DNA of 64,000 nt from Anaeramoeba flamelloides (GCA_027625915.1 JANTQA010000032.1:14214001-14278000), one strand, 5' to 3'; numbered from the stretch's first letter, positions 12,283 through 24,533 are shown. Numbers and translations are program-made. Notes: generated from the letters alone by a model not told the origin.

Positions 12283-12746
12283 TTTCTGTCGGCTAGGATC
12301 AAAAATTCATCTTTTTTTCTATGAACGAAAAAGTAACTAATTGGTATTGTGGCTTTTTGAATTTGTAAATTTTTAGCTCGAAACAAAATAAATCAAATCA
12401 TAAGGGATTGTATGTTTTCAACTAATAATTCTAAAATAAAAGTATGCTATTATTGGGTGTAATTGATCAGTGATCTATCGTTCAAATGTCTCAAAAAAAT
12501 GGATGAGTAAAATTGTTATACTGGTATTTAATTTCTAAATGGGAAAAATTTTCTCTTTCTTTTCAAAATTTTCTTTTTTACAAATTGAATTTCCTAAACA
12601 GTAGGTTGTAATTTGTGTATTTTATTTAAAAAATGAAATTGAATAAGAATAGAAAAGTTTCCTGTTTATTATTTAAATACCAATAATCTGTCGATCTCAT
12701 TAGTTGAAAATTTAACTTTGCTTCGTAAAAAATCACAAGAAATCTA

Positions 12747-12943
12747 CAGTCAGTTTCACTTTTAAGGCACAAACTTTCAACGAAATTTAAGGCACACAAA
12801 AAATCTCAAATTAAGGCACAAAATTCAAAGTCTAGTAAAAATAAATTGTAAAAAATGAAATTTCAAATTTTGTGCCTTAATTTGAGATTAATTTGTGCCT
12901 TAAATTTCGTTGAAAGTTTGTGCCTTAAAAGTGAAACTGACTG
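12747..12943. mobile_element. Palindromic Tc1/mariner-like MITE, family R1, copy 1
   Basis: This is a 197-bp element whose two halves are inverted complements, beginning CAGTCAGTTTCACTTTTAAG and ending in its complement. The internal phrase AAGGCACAAA is repeated. TA dinucleotides flank both ends exactly, as for Tc1/mariner insertion. It is non-coding and capable of forming one long hairpin. Confidence 0.9.
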
Positions 12944-13114
12944 TAGAAAAGAACATTTATTTCGTTATTTTATTTTATATTGATTAAGAAGTGAAAATTA
13001 AAGACAAAATATCCTTATACTGGAATTTACTTTGAGAAATTTAAGTATAAAATCATGGATTTTATAATTATTATTGTGATCAAAATAATACGTGCTTACC
13101 AATAACAATAATCC

Positions 13115-14160
13115 GTATTTCAAAATATAATCCGTGCTTTTTTTTTCTTATTGTTAGAATGAATCTCCCAATTCTATACCAAATAGTATACTTAATTTCA
13201 AATCAATTTTAAAGGTAAAATCCACGATATTTTAAGTAAAAATTAATTTAGGAATTGAATTTGTTATAAATTGTTCGTCATTTTTTCATATTTTTTATGA
13301 AGTTTTTTGTTTTTTTTTGTTATGAAAAAGTTTTTAATTCTATTTATTTTATTTGATTTAAATTTTTCAAAGTGATTTGTTATTTTTAGACTTTTTTTTT
13401 TTAAGAATAGAACTTTAAGAAAATCAGTGTCAAATTTATTTATTGTTTATTTCCAGTTTTATTGATTAATTAACATTAGGTTTTAAATAAACAAATAAAC
13501 ATTAGATTATTTTATTTGAAAACAATGATTTAAACTTTTCTACATTTTATTTTGGACAACAGTATTTCTAAAATTAAAATGAAAAGGAATAATATAACAG
13601 ATATTATTCAAAATAAAGAAATATTATTTATGTATTTGAGATATTAATAAAGAAAATTCACCCCATAAAGTTCCAAAAATTGATATGATCGAAAGAGTGA
13701 TCAAAAATACCCATTTTAAAAACAAAACATGTACTTCTTCTTCATTTTGTTCTAAAATAACAACTTTTAATTAAGAACTCTATTATACTCTTAAGGTCAA
13801 ACATATTTGGATGAATTCCTCTTGAAATTTAGAGTAAATTTTAAATAAGAAAATGGAATTTATCTAATTTTTTGTATATTTATTAATTTTTTTTTTTTTC
13901 TTTAAATAAAAATTCTCAAAGAAATTAACTTTTTTTTATTATATTTATCTTGATCCTTCATTTTTAGAATTTAATTTTTAATAATAAAACTTTGAGAATC
14001 CAATAACACATTTACTCATGGTTTATTGTCAAGTTTCTTTGACCTGTTTAAATTAAGTTCCACTTTAATAAAGAACTATGTTTTTTCTTTTTGAAATACT
14101 GATTAAAATTTCCTTCAAATGTTATTTCAACAACAGTATTTATAAAAAGAAAAGGAAAAT
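13115..14160. repeat. Dispersed repeat family R12, two partial copies
   Basis: About 13115-13640 and about 13860-14160 share recognisable blocks with each other and with about 22515-23560. Examples are the blocks around CAAAATATAA...GTGCT, TTTTTAGAAT..., GTTTATTGTC and TTTTGACAAC.GTA. No protein-coding content is visible. Confidence 0.5.
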
Positions 14161-15460
14161 AGAAATGATAAATGAAAATGGATAATTTTTTTTTTTCAAT
14201 TTAAATTTCTAATTACAGTATTATTTTTCTTCTTTTTTACTGAGTAAAATCAAGAACATACTTGAAATAAAAATTAATATCTTTTTTTAAACCACGTTTG
14301 GAATATAATCTTGAAAACTTTATTTAATATGATTTATAATCATCTATTGCTGAAATGAAAAATGCCTTATTATGTTTATATAATTTTCTTATATTTGATA
14401 AATGGTATTTGTTTATTTTTTTTTTTTGAAAATTGAAAATCAAAAATCATAGAGTTGTAGATTGATCTCTTTATGTTAAGTCTCTCAAAGTTTTGTAAGG
14501 AAATATTTAAGATAAACTAAAATCTAGATTTTTTTCTTCAACTTTCTTTTTTTTTAAAGCTCATATTTTGATTCGAAAAATAATACAAATGATAAAAAAA
14601 AATTTCTATTAAGAGAAAATTTTGGCAATTGGAAGGAAATAGTAATTATATTAATATAATAGATAATTGACGAAATTTTAAGCAATGAATTTTCTAATTT
14701 ATTAATTGGCATCTTTTCATAAAAATTCTTAATAACATCATTATTCAATGAAATTCAAAATGCAAATATCATATTTACTTATTGAAAATTTTCGATTTCT
14801 ATTATCATTTAAAATTGGAACTTTCTCACAAAAAGGAACATGTTTTAAATTTAAATAACACATTTGTAAAATGTGAGAATTTTAATTTAAAAACCAGCAA
14901 GTTTTCATTTTTAACTTTTATATAAATTAAATCTTGTAGTCAATTTAATAGCTCCTTAAAAAAAAAGAAAAAATAAATCTTGAAATTAAAAAAACAAAGT
15001 AAAAAAAGAATTCCATAAAACCAGAATTATTGATAATCCTATTTACTGGAAGGAATTATTTTCTAAAAATAAGATAGAACCATTTCTATTATTTTTGAAA
15101 AGCCCAAGATCCAAACTATTTCTTTGTTTTTTCAAAAAAAAAATAATTAGATTGAAGTAGAAAATAATCTTATTGTCAAAGAAGGAATTCATATAAAAAT
15201 ATATTTATAAAAATAATACAACCAAGTTTTTAAATCGCCCAGAATAAAACGATCTTCTAAATAATTTAAATAAAAATAAAAATTATACTTTAATCAGGAA
15301 AAAAAAATTTATTTGTTAAATTTTATTCAGATTTTTAAATATTATATTTATTTTATTTAACAAAAAAAAATGATGAAAATCAACCAAATTATTTAATAAA
15401 CAATTCTCCCAAAATACTTTTTGAATACCTAGAAAATTCTACATTTAATGAAAAGAAATA
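14161..15460. other. A+T-rich spacer
   Basis: I see no gene, no clear repeat and no RNA gene in this stretch. Open frames are short and biased to F, I, K, L and N codons. Confidence 0.5.
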
Positions 15461-15657
15461 CAGTCAGTTTCACTTTTAAGGCACAAACTTTCAACGAAAT
15501 TTAAGGCACAAAAAAAAACTCAAATTAAAGCACAAAATTCGGATTCTAGTAAAAATAAATTGTAAAAAAAAAAATTCCAAATTTTGTGCCTTAATTTGAG
15601 ATTTTTTTGTGCCTTAAATTTCGTTGAAAGTTTGTGCCTTAAAAGTGAAACTGACTG
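15461..15657. mobile_element. Palindromic Tc1/mariner-like MITE, family R1, copy 2
   Basis: This is a second 197-bp copy of the R1 hairpin element, nearly identical to copy 1 at 12747-12943, again flanked by TA on both sides. The close identity of length and sequence suggests recent mobility. Confidence 0.9.
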
Positions 15658-15975
15658 TACTTTTTATTTTATTTGTTTTACTATTTGGTTTATATATAAT
15701 CTTAATTACCACAACGAATTAGTAATAATTGAAGGATTGAATGTTTAATAATATTTTACAATTATTTCAGAAAATGTAAATATTTTAAAACAACTAAAAC
15801 TAACCAAATTAATAATCATGATCATAAATAAATAATAAAAAATTACCCAAAAATCTGATTTAAATAATAAAATTTTCATATTTATACCCTGAAAATTTGA
15901 AAAAACAATTACCTAATCTTTTAAATACAAGATTTTTGAATAAATTATTGAAAATATAATAAATTAATAATTAAA

Positions 15976-16550
15976 AACCATTTCACTCAAAGGAAATCAA
16001 CTAAAAATGAAAATTTCTCTCCCTATCTTTCTTTTTTTATTGAATCAACCAAACTTTGATTGTTTAAAAATACGAGAAATAATAAATGTCGTATCAGAGT
16101 CAATAATCATAAAGGAAAATCCTGAACAAACCATAAATTTTAAAAAGAAAAAAAAATGTGAAAAAAATTATTGGGCCCTTTTCATTGGGATGTTTCATTC
16201 AAAATTTCTCAATTTCATTGGAAAAACTAAAATTTTGAGATTAAGATTTTTTAATTGTACATATATGAATTTTAAAAGAACATACAAAGCCTAACTTTTC
16301 TTAATGTTTATTTGGATTTTTAAATATTTTTTTTTTTTAATATCTTTTTTTAAAAAGAAAAAAAAAGAAAAAATAAAAAAGATTAGAAGAAAAAAAAAAA
16401 TAAAAAAATAAAAAAAAAAGCAAAAATAAAAAAAAGTTCAGATATTATTAACTAAAAATTCTTTTTGTGAAGAATATTAAATAAAAATCATTGAATATGT
16501 TCGTTTTATTCAATAAAACTGTGCCACTTTGACTGAACAAGAGTTTATTT
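15976..16550. mobile_element. Remnant of R6 terminal-inverted-repeat element
   Basis: This segment matches about 21265-21826 in the same order, including ATTTCACTCAAAGGAA at the start and the terminal phrase CAATAAAACTG..CCACTTTGACTGAA at the end. Only one terminal repeat is present, so this looks like a half element. An open frame at 16007-16294 lies wholly inside the repeat and is not conserved in the other copy, so I do not call it a gene. Confidence 0.65.
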
Positions 16551-16799
16551 TGCATTTTCCAATTATTAATTTTTTGATTTATTTTTCTTGTAAGCTTAAT
16601 TTCAAAAATAGGGGCAAATTTTTGATTGAAAAAAAATTGTAGTTTCTCATTTAGTGAATACCAAAACTCAACCCAGAAAAATCAGAACTTAAAACTAAAA
16701 AATAACTGTCTAAAACACCCTTTTCTGTTTTAATTATTATTTCTAATAAAAGAATAGAGAAAAGAAACCCATAAAGTAAAAAATAAATCTGACCCTATT

Positions 16800-17250
16800 T
16801 TTGAAATGATTTTTCATCTTAAAATTATCCATTTAAGATTCACCATTGCTTCCAAGAACCTTTTTAAACAACTTTCCATCAGAGTTATCAGATTTTTACT
16901 ATTTACCCATTTGGTATCAACCCAAACTTTCCTTGATACCTTTTTCAAGATAAAAAGAATCTCAACAAAAGAAAGAAAAAGAAAAAGAAAAAGAAAAGAA
17001 AGTGAAAACAAAACCAATTTTTTGAATGTACAACAAAGAACTCAAAGATAAAATGAATACGATCACATTCATCACAGTGTCTCCAAATGAAAGAGAAAAG
17101 AAGATCTTATTTGATCTTGCTATTTCTTCACTTTTCAAGGAACCATTGTAACTCATTAAAGCAAATTTGGTTGATACTTGTTTTCGAAGCAAACACTTCT
17201 TGGGTGTTTTACTTTCTTTGAATTTTACAATCCCCTTCTCCAATGCTAAT
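16800..17250. other. Less A+T-rich coding-like island, unrecognised
   Basis: Composition here is clearly richer than the surroundings and frames are open on both strands. The plus strand has an ATG frame at 17026-17151 (contains ITFITVSPNEREKKILFDL) that stays open for 32 codons after its TAA. The minus strand is open from 17243 to 16962. I do not recognise a family on either strand. It may be a gene remnant. Confidence 0.3.
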
Positions 17251-17839
17251 TAATCTCATCTCTTGAATATTAACGGTTTTCAAAAATTTTCTTGTTCATT
17301 CAACATAAAAATAACAATATGGAATCATTTTGAAAGAAAAATTACAAAAAAATGAATTCAACTTTGGGAAATTTTCATTAAAAGAAGATTGTTTCTTGAT
17401 ATTAAATATTCAATAATGACTTTTAAAAGATATTGGGTTCAGAATATTTGGTTAACAGAACACACATACCAATAATTTAGAAAATACTAATGATGACCCT
17501 ATTTTTGAAATTTTGCTTATATACCAAAATAATATGATTAGAGTTCAAAGGTTAGTTCTACTTACAAACTATAATAATTACAAAAAGTTAGATTTTTCAA
17601 AAATACCAATTTTTTTACAAATTTTCTCTTTTTGTTACAAGAACCAAAAACGCAACAAAAAATGATTGGGATCTTTTTACTGAAAATTAATTATGAAATA
17701 AATATCTATTTAAAAATGTTAATTCCTAATTCTAAAGTTATAAAGCGATTTGTTAATCAAGTTTAATTGAACCCTTTTTAATAAGAAGTTTTCCATTATT
17801 TTTGATAAAAAAAACTAAATAACTGTTACTTGTCATTAA

Positions 17840-18374
17840 AGGTTTAAAATCCCTGGAATCTGAAAAAAAGATTATCTTGTGTAGGTTTTAGTGACTTGTT
17901 GATTTGGTTCTTAGCTGATCGATCTTGTATTTTGTATGGGTTTTAATAGTGGTTCAAAATGGTCAATTTTTGACAATTTATTTTTTTTTTTTTATCAAAT
18001 CCAAATTGAAGAGTGTATGATTAATATATTAGGAACAAAAGTCTTGAAAAAAATAAGTGGTTTGTGTGTTGTTGATGGAAAATTTTCAATTATTTTTAGT
18101 TTTATTTGAAGCTTTTAAAAAAAAATTTTTTTTCATTAGGTTAATTGACAAAAAAGCCAATGAAATTTTATTTCTACAACCCAAAAATCTAAATTTATTC
18201 TTAAACTCTTCGATTTGGATTTCGGAAAAAATTTTAAAAATTGTCAAAAATTGCCATTTTGAACCACTACCAAAATCCATACCAAAAACAAGATCGATCA
18301 GATACAAACCAAATCAACAACTCACTACAACCTACACAAGTTAATCTTTTTTCAGATTCCAGGGATTGTAAACC
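17840..18374. mobile_element. Inverted-repeat (foldback) element, family R2, copy 2
   Basis: This copy of the element at 10387-10938 has terminal arms of about 200 bases (AGGTTTA.AATCCCTGGAAT and its complement) and the shared phrases CTGATCGATCTTGT and TGGTTCAAAATGG. It is more diverged, and the TA flank is not preserved on the left. It ends about 200 bases upstream of the aladin start codon, so it may lie in that gene's promoter. The open frame inside it (18057-18344) is part of the repeat. Confidence 0.75.
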
Positions 18375-18571
18375 TTAAAAACAAAACGAAATAAAAATTC
18401 TATCCACAAACTAAAACCGAAATTTCGAACTAATATAAAAACCTTTACATGAAATGTTTTAATCTGGCTAATAAAATGATAAATAACAATCAAAAATAAA
18501 CAGGGATTACTGAAACAAGCCCTACAAACAAAAACCTTTCATTTTTTAATCTTTTATTTCTTTTTTCAATA

Positions 18572-20365
18572 ATGTCTGTTAGTTTATCTCTTTGTGGTTA
18601 TAATCGAAGAATCCTTTACCTTTATAAAGACGAACGGGACGAAGAAACGATCTCGGATTATTCTCAACGTGGTGGTGTAATTTATCCAATTATCAAGCAT
18701 GACAAGACAAAGACAGGGAAGCCGCTGGCTTGCTTTTCGTGGCATAATTATTTACAAAAATTTTATATTTCTGTCTCCTTATCGAAAATTGGCATTTTTA
18801 ATGTTTCACAATCCAAATGGGAATCGCATTCAATTCCACACCACAACAATGAAGTTGTCAAAGTCCTTCAGTCAAGGCCGTGTTCTGGGAATACGATTGC
18901 GTGTGGCTGTGAGTCGGGTAAAGTCTATATCTGGAGGATCTATTCTCTGCCATTATTCGACAAAAAAAAAAAGATGAAAATGAGATATTCTAGGCAAATA
19001 AACCAAAGAAACAAGCCCAACCGCAACCGATCGTTACAAAAACAAAAACACAAAAAAAGAAAAAATAAAAATTTACAATATTTGGCGATGGACTCTGATG
19101 AGGAAAGTAATGATGATTTTATTAATTGTCCGAAATATGAAGAAATGGATGACGAAAGTGATGAGAGCAATAATAATTACGAAGAAAGCGACGAAGAAGA
19201 CGAATATGAAGAAGAAGAAGATGACGAATTTGCTTTATTGAAAAACAAATTCTTTCGGAAATTGGAAAAGGAATCAGAATCTGAAAAAGAAAACCAGCTT
19301 CTAGCAGAGTTCAGTCACGGCAAGGCAGAAATTTATGATCTCTGTTGGTCGCCTACTGGGAAATATCTAGCTGTAGCGACGAGCAAAAATCTTGTGATTT
19401 GGGACATTTCAAGAAAAAAGAGCGAAAAAATTAAACAAGGCAAATTAGGATCCAAAATTGCGCTTGTGAAGTGGTCGCATTCTGGCAGGCTGCTTTTTAT
19501 TGCAACAAACATGAAAGAAATAATCGTCTTTAATACCATTAATTGGGAGTCCTATTGCTGGAATATGAATTCAAATGTCACTGATGCCTGCTGGGATCAT
19601 AATTCGCAATTTATCATTATTTCTTGCCGCGGTGAAACAAAATTGTGGATACTCTCCTTTGAACAAAAGCAAGAAACAAAAGGCGAGTTTGTAACAAGTA
19701 TAGACATATCCAAATTTTTAACTTTACAAAATGTTAGCCAATATATTTATCCAACAAGGAATCATAAAAGAAAAAAAAGGGGAGAGGGGGAAAGGAATAG
19801 AAGGAAAAAGAAAACACTCTCCAAATATGAACAATCTAAAATGGACTTTTTAAAAAAACAAAAGGAAAAACAAAATCAGGAAATTTTTAACGAGAAAGAA
19901 ATTGAAATCATTCAAGAAGATGATGACGATGAACAGGAGGAGGAGGACGATGATCGTAACAATAGAAATAATATTCTACCTTCCAGCGATGAGGAAAGCG
20001 ATGAGGAATATGGCGCCCAATACAGCGAAGAGAACGAGAATGAGATCGAGAACGAGGAATTGAATAACAAAATTGATGAACAAATTGAAATTCGTAAAGT
20101 AACCATTGATCCATATGGAAAGCGTATCGCGATTCTCTTTAACCCTAATAGTATTGTTGGAAATCTGATTGGGCTACTTTCATTAGGGCGCAGGAAACAA
20201 AATAGAGGATACCAATTTTCTTGGATAGGGTTTTTTAATACATTACCTGAACACGGGTTTCCTAAATTAATCAAATTTAGAAAGAACCACACACGTGGTG
20301 CTTTACTAGCAACAGTTTGGTCAAGCTTTATTGTCAAATTATTTCCCTTATATTTTAGAAAATAA
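18572..20365 (+). CDS. AAAS: Aladin-like nucleoporin (WD40 protein)
   Basis: This 597-residue protein resembles aladin, the WD40 subunit on the cytoplasmic side of the nuclear pore complex (ALADIN, mutated in human triple-A syndrome). N-terminal WD blades span about residues 45-125 (ACFSWHNYLQKFYIS, IACGCESGKVYIW). Central blades span about 243-375 (IYDLCWSPTGKYLAV, LVKWSHSGRLLFIA, VTDACWDHNSQFIIISC). The most diagnostic part is the C-terminus, where a block of the type D..G.R.A.L (DPYGKRIAIL) is followed by GALLATVWSSFIVKLFPLYF, matching the aladin ending 'GALLSVGWS...IPLYF'. Two insertions unusual for the family separate the blades: a basic-then-acidic stretch (about 131-235) and another (about 395-503). 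The N-terminal extension preceding the first blade in animals is shorter here. Single exon, TAA stop. Confidence 0.88.
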   Translation: MSVSLSLCGYNRRILYLYKDERDEETISDYSQRGGVIYPIIKHDKTKTGKPLACFSWHNYLQKFYISVSLSKIGIFNVSQSKWESHSIPHHNNEVVKVLQSRPCSGNTIACGCESGKVYIWRIYSLPLFDKKKKMKMRYSRQINQRNKPNRNRSLQKQKHKKRKNKNLQYLAMDSDEESNDDFINCPKYEEMDDESDESNNNYEESDEEDEYEEEEDDEFALLKNKFFRKLEKESESEKENQLLAEFSHGKAEIYDLCWSPTGKYLAVATSKNLVIWDISRKKSEKIKQGKLGSKIALVKWSHSGRLLFIATNMKEIIVFNTINWESYCWNMNSNVTDACWDHNSQFIIISCRGETKLWILSFEQKQETKGEFVTSIDISKFLTLQNVSQYIYPTRNHKRKKRGEGERNRRKKKTLSKYEQSKMDFLKKQKEKQNQEIFNEKEIEIIQEDDDDEQEEEDDDRNNRNNILPSSDEESDEEYGAQYSEENENEIENEELNNKIDEQIEIRKVTIDPYGKRIAILFNPNSIVGNLIGLLSLGRRKQNRGYQFSWIGFFNTLPEHGFPKLIKFRKNHTRGALLATVWSSFIVKLFPLYFRK

Positions 20366-20727
20366 TTAATTTTTTTTTCTCAAACTTCAAATTATCTTAA
20401 AAAAAAAACAATTTAAAATGGTAATAATAATATTAATAAATATTTTGAAAATATAAAACCAAAATAATAACCAGCCAAAGTTAAATATTCATTTTAAAAA
20501 TTTTTAGCAAAATTTTTACTAGTTTTATTTTTATTTTTTGTTTTTGTTTTTGTTTTTTGAATTGAACATTTTCAAGAGAAAGTGGACAGTTTCAAATTGA
20601 TCATATTATCTCATAAATGTTCATCAACAACACATCCAATAACCTAATAGCAAAATATCTCATCAGGTCAAAATTATCTCTTTTTAAAAGCATTTTTTTA
20701 AATAGTCAATTTTTTGTAATTTATACT
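20366..20727. other. A+T-rich spacer downstream of aladin
   Basis: This holds the 3' flank of the aladin gene. I see no gene or repeat beyond homopolymers. Confidence 0.5.
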
Positions 20728-21826
20728 CTTTTTCAGTCAAAAGAGGGCGAGTTTTATTGAAGAAATTAAGTATATTCTATGAATTTAATTCATTATTCTT
20801 CGAAAAATAAATTTTCAATTTTTAGATCAAAATCATTTTTTCTCATTTTGCTTGATTTTTTTTTTTTGTATTTTGCTTTTTTTTTATTTTTACTTTTTTA
20901 TTTGTTTTTTAAAAAGTTAATTTGAAAAAAAAAAATGTTTGAAACTCCAAATTAGCAGTGGGAAAAAGTTAGTATTTGTATTTTCGGTTTAAATAAATAC
21001 ATTCACAATTAAAAAAACTTATCATCAATAATTATAATTTTTGAAAGAAATTAAGAAATGATGAAGAGATATACCAATGAAAAGGTGCCAAAAAATTTTT
21101 TAACATTTTTTTTTGGAAATTTATAGTTTTTTCAGGTATTTCGATCACGAATATCAACGCTAATCTGAAATTTATTATTTCTCGTATTTCTAAAAAATTG
21201 TAATTTTAGTTGGTTCTTGTGATTTTATTATTATTCAATCGAAATTTACATTTTAGAAAAAACTCCATTTCACTCAAAGGAACCCATCCAAAAATGTAAT
21301 ATTAACTTTATTTTTAAAAATCAACCCAACTAAGATTGTTTAGAAATAGAAAAAATAATAAACTTAATATTAGAGTCAATAATCATATAAAAGCCTGAAC
21401 AAACCATAAATTTCAAAAAAAAAAAAAATGTTAAAAAATTTTTTGTTACCCTTTCATTGGAATATCTCTTCAAAAATTCTCAATTTCTTTCAAAAATTAT
21501 AATTATTGACCATAAGATTTTTTAATTGTGAATGTATTTATTTAAACCGAAAATACTTATAAATACTTTACTGAAAGTTAATTTTGAGTTTCAACATTTT
21601 TTTTTTCAAATTTGATTTTTAAAAAACAATACAAAAAGAAGAAAAGAATAAAAAAAAATCAAAAAAAAGCAAAAAGCAAAATACAAAAAAAAAAAATCAA
21701 GTAAAAAGAGAAAAAATTGTTTTGATCTAAAAATTGAAAATTTATTTTTTCGAAGAATAATGAATTAAACTCATAGAATATGCTTAATTTCTCCAATAAA
21801 ACTGCCCACTTTTGACTGAAAAAGAA
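20728..21826. mobile_element. R6 element with ~220-bp terminal inverted repeats
   Basis: The left end (CTTTTTCAGTCAAAAG, then GTTTTATTGAAGAAATTAAG) and the right end are inverted complements over roughly 220 bases, including the poly-T-interrupted stretch TTTTGTATTTTGC. The unique centre shares sequence with 15976-16550. There is no transposase. Related termini (TTTTCAGTCAAAGG) occur at 51127-51812 and 60133. Confidence 0.8.
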
Positions 21827-22514
21827 TTTATATAAAATCTTATAATTTATTCAAAAATATTTCAATATAGAAATAGATGAAAATATCGATCATTTTTTAT
21901 GGAACAGTCTATTTGATTAAGTACTATCCAAATCACAAGTTCTCTGACTATTGAAAGAAAATATATTAGTTAATAAAAAGGATTTAAAAATTATAGAATA
22001 TAAGAAAATCGAAAATATTTAAATTTGTGTTTTTTTTTTGATTTTATAGTAAATTACCAAAAACATTTAATGGTCCCAATTCTAATCGAAATTCACTAAC
22101 AAAAAAAAAAAAAAAAAATTAAAACAATTTTTTTAGCATTTAATTCACTTACATTCCACTTTATCTGAAAATATGTTTATAGTCTTATGCTAAATTCTGT
22201 TTTATTTTTAAAATTAAGTCGAAAGTAGTGGAAGCAAGAGGAATTTGATTTTTGAAAATTTTCAAGCTAAATTTTGATATTGGTTTATGAAAATGTTTTT
22301 TCAAATAACAAATTTTTGAAATAATAACATAAATTATTAATTTGAACAAGATCCCTTGGTTCAACAGTATTTTAAGTCAACAATTGTTTTATTAGTTAAT
22401 AAAGTTATATTCATTGACAATAAAATTCAGATAGACCTTAAAACAATTGAAAATTTTGGTTTAACGAATTTTAGTGATCAAAAAAATGAGTATCCAAAGG
22501 ATTTGTTCCTTGTT
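21827..22514. other. A+T-rich spacer
   Basis: I see no supportable gene. A frame at 22356-22604 runs into the R12 repeat and has no recognisable motif. Confidence 0.45.
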
Positions 22515-23560
22515 ACAAAATATAAACTGTGCTGTTTTTTTCTTATTCCAAAACAAGATCTAATTTACTACCCAAGAGTATACCTACGTTCTAATCAATT
22601 TTGAAGGTAAAATCTTTGATTTTTTCAGCAAATTTTTAATTAGTAATTAGAATTTTGTTCAAAATTTTTTAATTTTTTTTTTTTGATTTATTGTTTTTTT
22701 GTCTTAAAAATTTAATCTATAAAATGTAACTCTTTTTTTTTAGATAAATTTTCTAATTTGATCTTTCATTTTTAGAATACCCTTTTTAATAATTGAACTT
22801 TAAGAAACTAGTACTAAACCCCGTTCCAAAAATTTGGACACACCCAAAATCAAAGATATGTAAAAAAAAACCCAATTTATTGTATTTTTCCAAACCTAAT
22901 AAAAAACCACATTTAAGTTACTCAGTATTAATGTTTTAATAAGTAATCAATTGAACCCAAATAAAAGAAAAAAATTTAAAACTAAAAAATAAAAATAGGT
23001 GTGTCCAAAATAATGAAACGAGCTAAACAAAAAATGTATTGGTAAATATGTTGAAATTTTACCAACAATTGTTGATTGATCAAATGTTAAGATACCATCT
23101 ACCAATTGTATGTGATTTCCAATTTAACAAACTCAACACTAACCTTCTATCAACCATTGAAAAAAAATTTCGAGATCTAACCAAACAGATTACGTAACTG
23201 CAAAAAAGGAAATGAAAACAAAACAAAAAAGACAAAAAATGAAATTGTTTGTAAAATCAAAATTCTTTCCAATTTGAATTTAAAGTGCAGTAATGATGTT
23301 CTTTCCACTGTTTAAACTGTGTCCAAATTTTTGGAATCTAGTTTATATTTACTTCATGTTTATTGTCTGTTTCTTTGATCTATATATGTATATGTAGAGA
23401 TCTATAAAAAAGAAACACGTTTTTATTTTGGAACACGGATTTATACTTTTCGTTACCGGTTATTTTGACAACGGTAATCCTTAATCAAAAAAAACTAAAG
23501 AATAATATCAAAGACATTATTCAAAATCAAGAATCATTATTTATCGTTCCGGTAAATAAT
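22515..23560. repeat. Dispersed repeat R12, copy interrupted by an inserted element
   Basis: The outer parts (about 22515-22815 and 23343-23560) align with 13115-13640 and 13860-14160. The alignment is interrupted by a foreign segment at 22820-23342, so this copy predates that insertion. Confidence 0.55.
22820..23342. mobile_element. Terminal-inverted-repeat element (TTCCAAAAATTTGGACAC ends)
   Basis: Both ends carry the inverted motif TTCCAAAAATTTGGACAC, a form common at Tc1-like termini. The element is about 520 bp, non-coding, and sits inside an R12 repeat copy, giving a relative age order. An internal copy of the phrase GTGTGTCCAAAATAATGAAACG also resembles the terminus. Confidence 0.7.
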
Positions 23561-24430
23561 AAAGAAAATTCTGATTCTTTTTGTAAAATTTCTTCATAAA
23601 AATTAAAAATTTAGGATGTGTCATAGAGTACCGTAGAGTGCTGTTAAGTTTTGTAGAGTGCCTAGGTTTTCCCGAATTCGAAAGAATAGAGAAAATACAA
23701 ATGATTTGACTCAATTCTTTTAAATTTTCAAAAAACATAATCAAGGCTTTCTTGAATTTAACAAATAAAAAGAAAATTATTTAAATTTTCTTTTTATTTC
23801 TTAAAGTAAAAAAAAAAAATAACGCTTTTCTTGAGGTTTTCTGTTTTATCTGAAAAACCTATTGATTTTCGTTAGGTTTTTTTGAGTTTTCGATTTTATT
23901 CGTGAAGTGTTCTAGTTTTTTTTACTTTTCGAAATAAACCGAAAATTTTAATTAATTTTCGGTTTTTTTCGAAAAGTAAAAAAAACTAGAACACTTCACG
24001 AATAAAATAGAAAACATCAAAAAAACCTAGAACACTTCACAAATAATAAACTGAAAACTCAAGAAAACCTTACGGTTGCTTTTTTTCATTTTAAGAAATA
24101 AAAAAGAAATTTATTGAATATTCTTTTACTTTCTAAAAAACCTAACAGCCAAGTGCCGTAGAGTGTATTCAAGAGCCTAGCTTTTTTTTTAATTTAAGAG
24201 ATTTTCTTTTAATTTCTAAAATTCAAAAAAACCTAAACGGGGTTTTTCGAGAATTCAAAAGAATGGAGTAAAATCAAAAGATTTGACTCAATTCTTTTGA
24301 ATTCTGGAAAACCTAAAGAAAGTGTCCTAGTTTTTTTTTGCTTTTTGAAATAAACAGAAAATTTATATTAATTTTCAGTTTATTTTAAAAATTAAAAAAA
24401 ACCTAATGGTTGTCAAGAGGAATTAACCCC
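23561..24430. repeat. Dispersed A+T-rich repeat family (copy 2)
   Basis: Same phrase set as 1-1010: AACACTTCACGAATAAAATA in both orientations, GAAATAAACCGAAAATTTTA and TAGAGTGCCTAG. The segment at about 23880-24010 is itself a large inverted repeat. No coding content. It ends about 100 bases from the stop codon of the FLAD1-type gene. Confidence 0.6.
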
Positions 24431-24533
24431 TCCTTTCAAAAAAAAAAAAAAAAATCAAAAAAGTTTGATTTTTTTATTATGTAATTCAGCATCTAAATTA
24501 TTAAAATGGGAATAAAAGTTATGTTATTACAAT

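Noticed and set aside
16007-16294. 95-codon plus-strand frame
   Set aside because: It lies entirely in an R6 repeat remnant and is not open in the other copy at about 21295.
18057-18344. 95-codon plus-strand frame before aladin
   Set aside because: It is contained in the R2 inverted-repeat element and partly self-complementary.
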